A stretch of 64,000 nucleotides of DNA from Lytechinus pictus (taxonomy: Eukaryota; Echinodermata; Echinoidea; Temnopleuroida; Toxopneustidae), in contig NC_087251.1 of NCBI RefSeq assembly GCF_037042905.1, positions 46,510,373 to 46,574,372 of the forward strand, read 5' to 3'. Below, piece after piece: positions 23,245-39,219 of this stretch; position 1 is the first letter of the stretch; each line of letters opens with the position of its first letter. Under the pieces are notes generated by a model. That model did no database searches. It worked only from the letters and a program-made list of their open reading frames with translations, and was not told the origin of the DNA. Both the position numbers and the translations under genes were made by a program.

Positions 23245-23824
23245 GGGGGGGGGGGGGGGGGGGGGGGCACTTACATTGACGAGTGGATACCATGCGCTTA
23301 AAAAAAAAACACGTAAAAAGGATGTCTTTTTCAAGATTGGGCACGTTACGTACGTAAAGTAATAAGGGTGTCATAAACACTAAAATAATTTTTAAAAGGG
23401 TATCTATTTCGCTAGGAAAGCTGCGTGTTTAGGGTCAAATTTGCGAGGGTATAAAATACTAAAATGTTTTATAAAGGATGTACTTTTTGCCCCAACAGTC
23501 AACACTAAGTGTATAGAGTACGATTTGCGCCCTTTGCGCGAGGTGGGGCCGTACTACACCCAATGATGTAGGTAAAGGTAAAACCGACGACCGACATCCG
23601 TGACATAATTAAAATATCACTGTACTTGTTTAGGGGTTCAATTCAGGAAATACTTGTCAAGAGTATCGTTTTGTTTCCAATACTTGTTAAGGGTAGGGTT
23701 TCACACGCCAATACTTGTTAAGGGGTGCATTTTCAGAATATGGAAAATACTTGTTTAGGGTGTTTTTCGAGACCCCATGGTCGCGCATGGTATCCACTCG
23801 TCAATGGAAGTGCCCCCCCCCCCC
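23245..23824. mobile_element. Element with terminal G and C tracts and ~30 bp inverted repeats
   Basis: It opens with 23 G residues and CACTTACATTGACGAGTGGA, and closes with the inverted TCCACTCGTCAATGGAAGTG followed by 12 C residues. Inside, the phrase AATACTTGTTAAGGG recurs at least four times on the right side (23640-23760). There is no coding capacity. Confidence 0.75.
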
Positions 23825-24039
23825 GGGTTTCACAAAGAGTTAAGGGTTACTTTAAGAGTCATGTTTAAACGCCAACTTGCACAGGGTATCTAGCACGTAA
23901 CCTCATTGATGGCGATGCAATAGTGCGCTTCCTCTATGCATGATCTGACCAATGCAGTGCTTCATTTTACACCGCATGCACGTGGGAATGTAAGTCGAGT
24001 TATTAGTCAACTTAAACGTTTGTGAAACACCCCCCCCCC
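23825..24039. mobile_element. TTTCACAAAG-family MITE
   Basis: It starts GGGTTTCACAAAG and ends TTTGTGAAACACCCC. A cleaner relative is at 33217-33430. It abuts the G/C-tract element directly. Confidence 0.65.
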
Positions 24040-24072
24040 ACGGAAATTTGAAGTAATCCCTGTTCTACTTAC

Positions 24073-24165
24073 TTTCCAAATGGAACATTTCTCGCAGAAG
24101 GCACTGCAGCATAATAAAATTCTCTAAATTCATCCATCCAGACTTCAGCTGCTCTTCGTGTATTC
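24073..24165 (-). CDS. GALNT2: GALNT2-like exon F (end of catalytic domain)
   Basis: This 93 bp exon encodes [20 protein letters not shown] and [10 protein letters not shown] (residues 199-228). The RRxAEVWMDE block is characteristic of GALNT enzymes near the end of the GT-A domain. The acceptor is TTTTTCAG and the donor GTAAGT. The last two bases, AA, join T of the next exon to give Asn229. It is followed in the transcript by a 1.3 kb intron and preceded by an 0.9 kb intron that carries a tandem array. Confidence 0.96.
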
Positions 24166-27422
<3,257 letters not shown>

Positions 27423-27526
27423 CTAAATTTTCTCCACCCCACACGTCCATCATTAAATCATACTGTCCTAGTTCTTCAAACCATCTCTTAGATATTGTGA
27501 ACAGTCCACCTGCAATCATTGGTGTT
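27423..27526 (-). CDS. GALNT2: GALNT2-like exon D (Gal/GalNAc-T motif, WGGEN)
   Basis: This 104 bp exon encodes [20 protein letters not shown] followed by [14 protein letters not shown] (residues 122-155). The block ending in WGGEN is the conserved Gal/GalNAc transferase motif that contacts the sugar donor; the Trp and Glu (150 and 153) are retained. The acceptor is TGGTCAG and the donor GTAAGC. The first base completes Arg121 and the last base opens Glu156. Confidence 0.96.
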
Positions 27527-29880
27527 CTGACCAAAAGAGAGAGAGAGAAAAAATGAAGAAAATATATTTAAAATACAGTCGCATTATCTAATACAGGCAC
27601 ATTATCTACTCTAGACTCATTCAGATAAAAAGTGAAACAAAACTGCAACATTTTAGTGAAGAAGTGAATGTGCTATGTAGGGGATGTAAATAAAGAAAAA
27701 TGCCTTCAAATCGGTGAGCATTTCATAGTTCAGCTGGATATAAGAGTTATTCAAAATCATAATAATCTTCTCGCATAACAATCCTATATGCATATTGTAG
27801 AAAATATCAAGTTGAGTACATATTTAATTAAAAAATGAATAAAAACAAACTTGATAAGTACTTTTACTCTCTGAGACCCAATATAAAAATAATGATATAA
27901 TCTTTTGTTATCTACTACGCTCACAAACCATATTACACAGCATCAACAGAAAACTTTGAAATATATGAGCATAAAAGGGAAAGGAGAACAGAAAGATCGA
28001 CTCTGTTAAAATGATTGATCTTTGAAAAAAAAAATCTACATTGCACATTCTATTACAGGGTATCAAGCCTGAGTCTAAACAAATGAATGTTTGTATCAAT
28101 CTGTGAAGATATAGGCCTACACTGAGAATATTCTGATTTCCTCAATTTAGCGAAGCAATCACATTGGGTAATGATTTGTCAAATGGTCAATGCCTCAATG
28201 TTTCCACATGGGTAAATATCAATTTGACCCAAAACGATCACCCGTTTGCCATTTAATGACTCTCCTATCTTTTTCCTACAAATGACCAGTAGGCCAACAC
28301 GGTATAGGCCTCAAATTGCATGGTGTTACTTGTCGACATATTGGAAGAGGTGTAATTTCAATTTACTTTGACAAATGATATTTGTCGCTCATGTGCTTGT
28401 TTCATAAAGTGTTATTATGCACCTCTATCCCATTCTGCCCCCTCTCTCTCCACAACTCCCCATTTCTCTCTCTATATCTCTTTCCATCCTTTATCCTTCC
28501 ATTTCTATCTCCGTCTCTTACTCCAGTGTCTTGTTTTCCAACTCACACTGTTTATCCCCTTCCACCTCGCCTCGCAAACCAATCAATAATGCAAACAAAT
28601 TTCTCTCTCGTCTTGTTTTTTAATTGGTTCCTTCTTGCTCGGTTGCTTAAGATGTTGAACAGGCAAATTAATTTGCTAGAATGCGTTACCCATATATACA
28701 CCAACAGACCAATGCCAAATGGACATCGGCAATCGAGGAAGAAGTCTCCGATCGAAGATGAAAGATCAATCCTTAAAGAGAGCAAGCCATCCTGATATGA
28801 AAAGTATTGTTGAAGGTTTAGAAGGCCTTCGTGGGATGTCCTTTGGAAAGTTAAGTGTTTTTCACTTTTATCACAGAATTCTGGAATTTTGTATGAAGTA
28901 TTAAATGTTTGCATAGGAACACTTAAAACTAGCCATGATAGTGGTGCAAGTCCGGCCCTAGATCTGGCGCAACTTGAAAAAAGAATACCAAATTCATTAA
29001 AGAAACTCATAGTTTAAATCTTAAAAGATTCAGATATTATGAATTTTCATTTAAACCTTGGGGGCAAAAAAGGCAGTGCATAACATTCCTTATTAGAAGA
29101 ACAAATTTTCAAAAGCATTTCAAACTATCTTTAAGCATCATTCAATTTCTTAAATAAGTATATTAAAGCTGTTCCTTTATTGAAGAAGCAGTCGTTTTCT
29201 ATTATTAGGAAATTACCCCTTCTGTACATGTAGATCTTCTGTTTTTACATAAACTAATATTAGAAGGACATGCCTCATTGCTGAATGTTCAAATCTGTGT
29301 GGGGATATTGTTGAAATTATTATTATTATTATTTTGGGTCTTTTGTTGTCGTTTCTCAACCCTCCACTTGACTCTGTTTGGTGCATCCTCCTTCCTTATC
29401 CTCTGACCAGCTACCTCAAAATGAAAAAATAAATTGTGCACTGATGCACATTTATACACCTATCAAACTGTACAGATTCATATCCTTTCCTATCTTTACT
29501 ATCAGTATCATTTTACATTCCTGAGTCATGTCTACGGATGAAACCAGCTTTGTCGGAAGGTGATTAAAGAAAAATATCATTTTAATAGATCGATAGTAAA
29601 AACGTGCAGCTGGTACTTAACTACCACAATCATCAATCAGACTGATTTCACTCAAGAAACAGCTGCTTTCTGAAAACCTTAACGACGTTTGAACATCAGA
29701 TAAAGTTCTCATGCTCTGATGTCATCAATGAAGAACCCGAGACTAAAGGTATTGATCGAGGTTCGAGAGGTTAAAATTCTATTTCAACATGTTGTATTCG
29801 ACAGTCAAATTGATTACAGTCCTCAATACTAAAATATCTGCAGCAATACATTTTCTAACTTTCATTTTCACACCAAAATG

Positions 29881-30104
29881 CTTAGTACTGCACATCCATA
29901 TGCCATGGGTTTGAACCCTATCCTTAAGCAAGAAATTCATCAACATTGAGCTGCACTCGACCCAGGTGAGGTGAGTGGCTACCTGACTACCTGATTAAGT
30001 CCTTGAATGCACTGAGCGTTACATTTGAAGCGGCAGCTTGATCTAAAGTCGGGTAAAAGGTTGTGCTTTCTATCCTTAGGAAAAGAGTGCTATATAAATC
30101 CTAC
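29881..30104 (+). mobile_element. 5'-truncated tRNA-derived SINE
   Basis: A B box (GGGTTTGAACCC at 29907-29918) is present; no A box is recognisable upstream. The body has CTGCACTCGACCCAGGTGAG and the 3' end AGAGTGCTATATAAAT, followed by an ATT/ATC repeat. Confidence 0.75.
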
Positions 30105-30384
30105 TGTTATTATCACCATCATCATCAACATCATCAATATTAATTTCATTATTTTAATATTACTATTATAATCATTATTATTATTATGATCATTATAATT
30201 ATAATTATCATTATTATTATTATTGTTGGTATTATCATTATTGTAATTATTATCATTATTATTATTATAATTATTATCATTATCATTATCATTATTATTA
30301 TCATTATCATTATTATCATTATCATTATTATCATCATCATCATCAATATCATCATCAATATCATCATCATCATCATCATCCTGA
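30105..30384. repeat. Long ATT/ATC trinucleotide repeat
   Basis: About 280 bp of imperfect ATT and ATC triplets form the SINE tail. It creates long poly-Ile, poly-Met/Ile and poly-Asp/Asn open frames that are not genes. Confidence 0.95.
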
Positions 30385-30649
30385 TTAGAGTTTAGAACTA
30401 AACTTTTATTTAGTATCAGGTAAAACACAATTTCACCTTGTCAAGAAAAACTAGAAAGCGAAGAGCATGCATGTTAGCCCATAGTTCACGACACCGGTCT
30501 CTGGAGTCCTGAGTAAGTGAACCCCTGGAACAAAAAAAATTGTGGGTAATTGAAAGCCCAATTTCCATGGGAACGAGTATGGATGACATAACTGATTGGA
30601 CCGACAAGCACCATAGGTGCTTCGAGGACATACATGTATGCATAGGTCA

Positions 30650-31290
30650 ATAGTGCACTCTTCGACGTATTAATTATATGAGATGCATACTGCAGTGTAT
30701 AGGGAGGCATACAAATATGCAAGCGTACAAATATGTACGGTAAGCGTCAAAATAATCTTGCATTTTTGTACAATTCCAAGTCACGTCGCATATCATTTCA
30801 TGTGATGTTGGGTTATAATTGTCATTTTGAATTAGTTGCAAATTTTTAAAGCCATTGGTTAACCAGCCCCCCTTCCCCCCAAATCCCAACCAAATATCGG
30901 CTACATTTATGCAATAGTGCATAAATGAGAAGCATATACTGCAGTGCATAGGGAGGCATACAACAAAAGTAAAGGCCCAATCTTGCAATTTCTTACTTGA
31001 ATTCATAACGCATTGTATTTCATATTATGATGTGGAAAAAAAAACATCATATTGAATTATTTACACATTTTGAAAGTCATATAGGGAAGTCAGAAAATTG
31101 TTGGAAAGCAACATTATCAAGATCACATGGTAAAAAAAACAAGGTTTTACATATATATACTCAATAGTGCACTCCTCATATTAGTTAAATGAGATGCATA
31201 TGGCAGTACATGGGTTGGCATAACAATATAAAGTAAACATTCAAATTAATCCAATACTGGAAGATAGCAATGAAAATTGATATTGCATTT
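30650..31290. repeat. Three-unit tandem array, about 255 bp period
   Basis: AATAGTGCA, GAGATGCATA or GAGAAGCATA, CTGCAGTG and TAGGGAGGCATA recur around 30650-30715, 30913-30962 and 31165-31222. Following sequences (AAGTAAA, CAATCTTGCA or similar) are also shared. The third unit is the most diverged. Confidence 0.7.
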
Positions 31291-32590
31291 TTGAATAGTT
31301 CATAAGTCACACATATTACGTGATGCCAAGTCGAGTAATAAATTTTCGTTTTTTAATTAGCAAGGCTGAAAATAATCCATGGCAAACAAGGCTGTGGCAT
31401 TCATTCAGAGGAAAAAAATACCCTTTCTTTTCCTTTGGGGGGGGGGGGTGTACTTTTCACAATGTAAAATCTGCAACATTAATAGTGAATAGGGTTTTTC
31501 CAGGGCTCTTCGGGGAAATTCGGGGGCAAAATCGGCCCGAGTCTCCAAGTAATTTTCCCTGCATTGGAAGCCATTGATTGACTTTTGATATTTTTTATGC
31601 ACTTTTAGTTTATGCAATTTGTTCTGTAATGCACAAATGTGCCCTATAAAACAAAGGCCTTGTCCTGAAAAAACAATGAAATGTAAGGCCTGAATTAATT
31701 ACAAATTTTGAAAACAATATAAAAATAAAGTAAATCTGAAAATGATAGTGTTTGTTTTCGAGCCTATGTCTTTCATATTAAATGATTATGGTTCTAAGTA
31801 CTGTAAAAATATATCTGATAAAGTATAAGTTCACAAAACTTAATATTGTCTATTATGACAAAGCTGATAATGCAGTAATCTCAAATATTTTCAACTGAAA
31901 GGCTTACTATTTTTGATTGATATTCCTGCAATGTCAGCATTACATTACATGAATCCAATTACCACAGGACATTTTAATATGCTGAACGAGTGTCGGTACC
32001 ACTACCGCAAAAACCAGTCAATTCAAACTTGGCTACCTGTCATGAATTTTTGTCATTTCCTACTTCCACCAAATTCATTACTGCAATAAAGGTACACCCT
32101 ATCATTTATAAAAAAAGAACTTCATGAATTTCCTCATTTTTTGGTTGTTGATTATGTTAAACTTTATACTCTGAATGTACAGTTTATTTATTATTTTACA
32201 TTTTTTGGAAAGGGGTTGTGACCAGAACCATTTTTTAAAATGAACTCTAGTATCACAGGTCCTCAAAACAAGCTCAACAAATAATTTAGCACCTAATACA
32301 CAATTTTAAAATCTTTGCAGTATGACATTACCTCTCTCTGATAATAATGCATTTTAAAGTACATATTCGGGGTTAAAATTGATTTTGTGAATGGTGCAAC
32401 ATATTAAGTTTTAGAACGAAAGAATTATATACAATATGGGCCCAGAGGCCCTTTCTAGACCTGCCTAATTTTTTTTCTTTTTTTGTTAGAAGAATCTGAA
32501 AATATGAAACACTCATTTGGGTAACAAAAAAAATGAGAGTAAAAAATCCCCAAAGACTTCTTGGCCCCCGCTTTTATTTATTCAAGTCCT

Positions 32591-32728
32591 GGGGAGTATT
32601 TTCTGAAGCAAATAGTCAGTGATTTTCACCAACTAATTTGTTCTCAGCCAATCAGATGCAAGGATTTCAGTAGCTTGTAACAGTTGTCAGTGAAAATCAC
32701 TGTCTATTCATTTCATGGAATGCTCCCC
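32591..32728. mobile_element. Short MITE, GTCAGTGATTTTCA family
   Basis: The ends are GGGGAGTATTTTCTGAAGC and, inverted, GGGGAGCATTCCATGAAATG, followed on each side by AGTGATTTTCA. Relatives occur at about 23130-23190, 39960-40050, 52571-52685 and 53612-54086. Confidence 0.75.
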
Positions 32729-33216
32729 TGAATCAATCCCTGAATAGCTGCATGGCACATATAAGCTGTATGATTTCTTCAGGGAAATCACCAACCAAGT
32801 TCTTCTCTTTTTTTTACTGACAAAAATCATCAAAATTCAATCCAGATCCCTCAAGAGTCATATTATCATTAAACATCAGCGCCACAATATACAACCTAAT
32901 AACAACAAATCAGAAAACGTGTAAAAGCAGATATTCCTCCCAACAAATTTGATTTTCATTTCACTTTCATGACATGGTGCGTCCTCTGAACTTTATAAAA
33001 AATTGAAATTTATCTAGTCCTGTCTTTTGGGATGCATCACCAACAGCATCCACTTTTAACCCTTGGGAAATGATTGATGCTCGATTGCGATCAATATAAT
33101 AAACAGAGAATAGGCCTACAAGCCAGGTGATGGAACAGCAAGATTTTATGCTTTCTTCATGTATAATTGATTAATTTTCTGAAGTACAGGCCTGTCGTTA
33201 CATCTAAGGCACGCCA

Positions 33217-33430
33217 GGGGGGGTGTTTCACAAAGATTTAAGTATGACTTAAATCGCACTTAAATGCAGACGCGATCTGAAATACAACGCGCAATCTAAT
33301 TGATCAGTACGCAGTAGTGTGCGTAATCTTTGCATGATCTTACCAATGCAGTTATGCCTTTTATAACGCATGCAACGAGGCATTTAAGTGCGACTCCAAG
33401 TCATACTTAAATCTTTGTGAAACACCCCCC
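33217..33430. mobile_element. MITE with GGGTGTTTCACAAAG termini
   Basis: The termini are near-perfect inverted repeats of about 45 bp, running on through ATTTAAGTATGACTTAA-type sequence on both sides. It is 214 bp and non-coding. Confidence 0.8.
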
Positions 33431-34199
33431 AGAAAGAGTATCTCTCAACAAAAGAGGTGATGGAATATCTTGCAATAGTAAAATGGATAACTACATGTAC
33501 TCTCAAAATTTACTAAAATTTACTATAAGCGAATATACACCCACAAAAAAAATATTTCAGGATTTTTCAAAACTTATTTTATCTAAATCTTATGTTCATA
33601 TTTTAGGACAAAGTAGAGATTGAACTTTGTGTCATTTTCAAACAATACTTATTCATGGGGAAAACATATTTTTATTATTATTGATTATAAAAAAAATCAA
33701 GAGAAAAATCTAAATCACCAGAGAGGCAGTATTTATGGATTAATTTCATTTTAATATCACATACGTAATAGGCAATATATTGCTAATAATTTCATTAGGC
33801 TCTATTTGTAATAGAAGAAAAACATGCTAAAAGCATTCCCTATCATCTGAACACAAAAATAACCATTTTCTGTCTTAGAAGCTAAATCATTTCACGTTCA
33901 TCATTTCAGCATGATTCCACAGACATGTTGTCTGCCTTTAAATCAAGACATAATTCCTGAAACATTTCTTATCAATGGCCGAGTAATTCAAGTGGTTGGG
34001 AAGCTTTCACACAAATTTGAATTTTCTTGTGAAATTGGATAGATGTACAGACCTGTACAATTATGCCAAATCTTTTGAATACTACCACTGATAATGTCAA
34101 TAATGAAAAATCATAATGGAAAATGAATTTTGGATTATGGTGGATGGAAGGGGGAGGGGCTGAAATGCAAGTGGTTCATCACAAACACCATACTTGTTG

Positions 34200-34385
34200 T
34201 TGATGTTTTTGCATCCAAATTGCACCAGATTGACAAGAAAATGTGTTCTTCATTTTATGATGCTTCGAACCAACCTCTTTGGCATTTTTTTTGTAATGAC
34301 AGAACACATTTTTGTCCAAATTGCACCAGATCAATAAACATTAAAAGCGTTGTTATTGCTTCATGATGCTTCGAAGCAATCTCTT
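34200..34385. repeat. Two-unit tandem duplication, about 104 bp
   Basis: CCAAATTGCACCAGAT occurs at 34213 and 34317, and ATGATGCTTCGAA follows each at 34258 and 34362. Confidence 0.7.
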
Positions 34386-35307
34386 CATTGCCTTGCCATG
34401 CTGTTTCAAATTTACCATCTGCACTTTAAAAAAAAAAAGACATATTATACCCTCTCCTATCTAGTATTAACCCTTTGCATCTGACCATGTAGCTACGTCT
34501 CAACCGAATGCCTGCCCGGGCAAAGCTGGCTTGAACTATTGATCCCGGGCCCTGCGATCGTTAGGTGTTATGATAGGCGCACTCACGATCCCCTCCTCCA
34601 CTTATGATAACATCATCACCGTCGTTGTCATCACGAGCCCTCCCATCCATCCTTCCAATCAGTGCCTGCGCCGCTCCAGAGGTCGGGGATCGGCCATTCT
34701 ACCCCTTTCCGAATCATTAGATATCGCGCTGTGCCTCAAGGCTCTCCGTTTCCTCCAATATTCATGGGAAGAAGGGAAAAATCCATATAGATGCCCACTA
34801 TGTAATCATAACAATTTGCTCTCCCCATCTCTGATCACCACCTTCTCCGTCCTCTGCCTCCGGGTTGTTTGCACGCCAACATGTAGGTCATCGCTCATCA
34901 GCCAATCTCGTCAAGCGTGAAGCTGGTTCTTCACATCAAATATTTTCTCTCATATCACAAATGCTCGTACATGGGTTAATATGTTGAGGCTGTGAATTCT
35001 TTGGAGATGATTTTTGGTGCCAGGGCGAGCTTTTATGAATCATAAAGATCTGGGGTAGTTTCATAAAGACCCATGACTATAGTAAATTGGACATTATTGT
35101 AAACCTTGATTGTGATTGGCTGCTGAGTCCTGTTACCAATGGTAGTTGCCATAATGGCAAAGTTACATTTGTAACTGTTTATGAAACGGTCCCCATGACA
35201 CAGGCTTCAGAAATGAAGATTCTATGTTCCTTTCAGTTTTGAACAATTTTACTACTCATTCCCTGCATTCCTGAATACAATAACTCAAGGAGACATTAGC
35301 TACCGCG

Positions 35308-36859
35308 CAGAGCTGCCAACCACACTTGACCAAAAATCCTATTATTTCACCCCAAAAATCCTATTTTTAGGCAAAAAATCCTATTCATACCCGTCGTGTA
35401 CTTTCCTACTATACATCTCATTATTTTGTTGTGCTCACTGTAATTTTTACATCCGACAGGCAAGGTTCCACATTAACTTTTTTGGTGGTGGCCCGTTTGG
35501 TGGTGGCCCGTTCGGGCCACCAAAACCTTCAAATTATTTTTGTTGGTGGCCCAATATTAAAGTTTGGTGGCCCCACCAAAACAGAACAGGAAAAAAAGTA
35601 AAAAAGTAAAAAAGAAAAATTAAAGAAAAAAAAGAAACAAAAGAAAATTAAAAAAAAATTAATAAAACAAATTAATAAAAATGGTGAAGGGGGAAAAAAT
35701 GAGAAGCCATTACAAATATTTTTTAACAGCTGTACGTAGCAACAGTTTAAGCCAATTGAGCAAATAATTTTCACTCACCTTTTGGGGATGACGCATTTCT
35801 ATTTTTATAACCTTTATTTCGTTTGTATTATTATTTTTTTAGTAGAAACATATTCTTTAATCAGGCATATTCAATGGGAAGGGGTATATGGTTTAACCAC
35901 TGTCAAAAAAAAAAAAAAAATAAGAAAACTGTAACTAAAAGTTATATCTGGAAAAAAGGTGTGAGAAAAGTCCTTTACTTTGTTTGCCAAAATGTTTGAA
36001 AAATTCACATTTCATATCAATGAAATGCCTTCCCAAAGTATTTTCTTTATGAAGAGTGATTTAAGAAGTCATTTATAAACAAAAAAGAAAGAAACTGTCT
36101 GCTTATTTTTTGCTAGAAAAGACGCAGCTTCGAAAGAAACCAAGTATCAACATACATACAAATGCACATGTGGGACTGTGATGTACTCACCTGTGTTTTT
36201 ATGTGTATTAACACATTTGGAAATCAGTCTTTTTTAGTCAAAAGAGAGGTCATAATTCCTGTTTTTAATGCTTGCAGATAATCAGTTTACACCAGATTTG
36301 AGTAATCTGGACTGTAGAAGGGCATTTCATTGGTGTAAAATGTGACTTTGACATAGATTTTTAAAGTTCTGTGGAAGATTTCTTAGCAGCAACATTTCCT
36401 ATCGTAGCTCCCCGAATCTGAATAGGCTGCTAGCGCACAGATAGCTACATGTAGCTGCTGTGGTTTCATGCAAAGCTCACGCCAGCCGGCCGGCAGGATA
36501 ATAGCTACTGTATGCTATAGCGGTAAGGCTATGTACTGTCATGTGTGTGTGTATTTGTGTGTAGATCAACAAAAAGGGCGCATGATGAATTGGTTGCAAT
36601 TTGAACTGTATAAAGTCGATAAATGCGTGAAAAATCGGAGGAAAAATTGCGCTACTTTGAAAATTATTGGTTGCCCGATTCGGGCCACCAAAACTTAACA
36701 TTTTTCATTAATGATTGCCCGAGGTGTATTTCTGTAATGTCGAGCCTTGCCATAGCTATATTTTCAAAAAATCGTATTTTATCTATAAAAATCCTAGTGT
36801 CGTATTTCAAGTGAAAAATCGTACGGAATACGACAAAATCGTACTATTTGGCAGCTCTG
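35308..36859. mobile_element. hAT-like element, 1.55 kb
   Basis: The termini are CAGAGCTGCCAA and TTGGCAGCTCTG, a perfect 12 bp pair. ACCGCG stands immediately outside both (35302-35307 and 36860-36865), and ACCGCGCA fits an 8 bp duplication if the first two element bases overlap it. The subterminal parts carry AAAAATCCTAT and AAATCGTA repeats. GGTGGCCCGTT and CGGGCCACCAAAAC occur internally as a further inverted pair. No transposase remains. Confidence 0.75.
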
Positions 36860-37386
36860 ACCGCGCATCTCCCTTTTCTCTTTCTTTCATTCAAAATGTC
36901 TCGCACTCCATGCACTTCCTATTTCTAAATCATAACATACAAGCATGGTGAGTGACCCGGTATTTCATGATCGCTCTCCTTTTCCATCCCACATATCTGG
37001 GGCTGAATTGCCATCACAGGAAGATATAATCGGAGACATCTGGATTTCTCAGACATAAAATTTTGTCTGCAGATTGCTCTGTATTTACATCTAACCCTTC
37101 TGCACTTACTATGATAGGTACATTCAGACCGACTCAAAGTTCAACAATACCAAATCCCTGATCAGGAAATTTACCCTGATCTACCCCGGTAAGAAAGTAC
37201 CAGATATTTTTGCTAATGTGAAATCAAAATACTTGTAATATTCAAGAAAGAAAATCCTAAACAGTAGGTGCTTGTCAAAATTAACATAACTTTTGAAGGG
37301 ATTTCTCCGAGACCATTGCTATTTTGGTAGTGTAAAACCAAATATTGAGAATTTGTATGATATGAATTGGTGAGTATGTTCAGCAT

Positions 37387-37557
37387 GGGGGGAGGGGGGG
37401 GGGTTCACAAAGTTGTTCGTAAGAGTGATTTTAAGAATGACGGTAATTCTTTCTTGTGGTAAATTATATTCACCATTAAATATTTATTGGTGATTACTTA
37501 GCGCATAAGAAAGACTCACCAGTCGTTCTTAACTTACAAACAGCTTTATGAAACACT
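37387..37557. mobile_element. Degenerate GGTTCACAAAG-type MITE
   Basis: It starts with a G tract and TTCACAAAGTTGTTCGTAAG and ends CTTACAAACAGCTTTATGAA with ACACTC. It is related to the outer element at 50188-51305. Confidence 0.6.
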
Positions 37558-38084
37558 CACGTGCCTTGGGGCGGTGGAGCTAGCGATTTCGAACCTTGCA
37601 CCTCGTCTGCTCCTCAGACCATACTACCCATGCTCATAACTTCAAGAACTTACTCTGAAAATCTCTGGTTCTGGTGAGTATAAATTTGGGAAATAACTTT
37701 CTGGCGTTTTGAGCCTAGAACAAAGTGTTGTGAGTTTACGGGTATTCTGGTGATCGGGTCGGTCTGAATACGCCTTCTCTCTCCCAATGATTTCATCATT
37801 ACGTTCCAAGTGCAACTTGTCTCGTGCTAATTTCATATCCATCCTCAGAAGAATTTAAGCTAGAATAAATTGATTATTGGATCGGGTTTCTCTGATGTAC
37901 CATCTCCTGTCAATATCTGAATTATGAGTTGATATTTAATGTTGCTAAGGGAATGAGGTATGAATCAACTTACTAATTTCAAAGGGATGTCTTTACAGGT
38001 AGGCATCAGCTTTTTGGCATAAGGCACCAGCAGATAGGAAGGGGGGGGGGGGAAGGGTAAACTGCCGATTGTCTATTGCCAACT

Positions 38085-38466
38085 TGTCCACTCATCACAA
38101 GGTCTACCTTCATTTAGTCTAATGCCATTTGGTCCATCAACAATTCGTCTAACAGCCATTTGGTCCAATAACCATTTGGTCCAATAATCACTCTGTCTAA
38201 TCACCAGTTTGTCTATGACCATTTCATCTCATAACCAGTTGGGTCTAATACCCATTTTCTTTTCAGTCATTTCGCCCACTTAGTCCAATTAGATCAAACG
38301 GTATATGGACTATATGGCTATTGGACCAACTGGTTATTAAACAAAATAATGAATGGACAAAATGGAAATTAGACCATGTGGATAGTGGACGAAGTGATGG
38401 TAGACCAAATGACAGTAGACAAGTTTAAAATAGGACGAACTGGCATTAGACCAATTGGAAATAAAC
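38085..38466. repeat. Inverted minisatellite of CATTTGGTCCAATAAC units
   Basis: The left half has about ten units of 15-18 bp in the ATTTGGTCCAATAAC sense. The right half has similar units as ATTGGACCAACTGG or AGACCAAATGAC, i.e. the complementary sense. The switch is near 38285. An 84-codon open frame across it is incidental. Confidence 0.75.
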
Positions 38467-39219
38467 CGGGAGGGGTTGGGCTGACATGTGACATGGCATT
38501 TGCCCCTGCAACAATTGGGGAGGAAGTACTTTTTTTTCAAACCACCCCTAAAGACCTAATAATTGTATTTTTTTACATCATGTTAGTCCAATTAAATAAA
38601 AAAAAATTATCAGTTCTACAAAATCTATGACAGAAATATTACTTCATTAATGAAAATATAGATCTCAGGACTCAATCGCTTGATTTAAAAAAAAAAATAC
38701 GCTGCATCCAAAACTCAATCCCCTTAAAAATAATACAAAAATTACTTTTACCTATTTTTATTACACCACTTTCAAAACGGCATTATCCCTGTACAAAGTC
38801 GATGGATTTGGGACCATTCAGTGCGAATAACTACAAAATAGGTCTAAATGCAGAATAAAAACATATCACCTTACTTGTGTACATCTGGGTGTGTGTGCTC
38901 TCATGCCATCAACTTTACTCAGCTATTCAAATTTATGGATATTGAAAGATGCATTTAATACTGTAAATCATTCTTTTAGCATTATTTTTATCTATTTCAT
39001 GTTTTGACATATTGATGATGACTTCAAAAGCAGTATGTACACCTTTGGCATTTCAAAACTAATATGTTTTCATTAAGACACTAATCTAATTCATTGAAAA
39101 CTGAGGAAGACCCTTTTACTAATATTTTCATCTCTGCACTAATTATCGATTGTGATATCATCTGCCACCTGTGTACTGTGTACATTTAAAAACTACTCAT
39201 TTAAATATGGTAACTAATA

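Larger units (their letters stand above)
22778..24072 (-). other. Intron, 1.3 kb, between exons F and G
   Basis: It contains the G/C-tract element at 23245-23824 and a TTTCACAAAG-type MITE at 23825-24039. The part near 23130-23190 carries a degenerate copy of the GTCAGTGAAAATCA family. No exon is seen. Confidence 0.85.

Noticed and set aside
28552..29010. 152-codon minus-strand open frame
   Set aside because: No recognisable domain, no splice context linking it to the GALNT2-like exons, and an overlapping plus-strand frame of similar quality.
30090..30428. Long Asp/Asn-, Ile- and Met-rich open frames on both strands
   Set aside because: They are translations of the ATT/ATC repeat at 30105-30384.
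34570..34920. 116-codon open frame with Cys pairs (CPLCNHNN)
   Set aside because: Two Cys alone do not make a zinc finger, the rest is unstructured, and no homolog is recalled.
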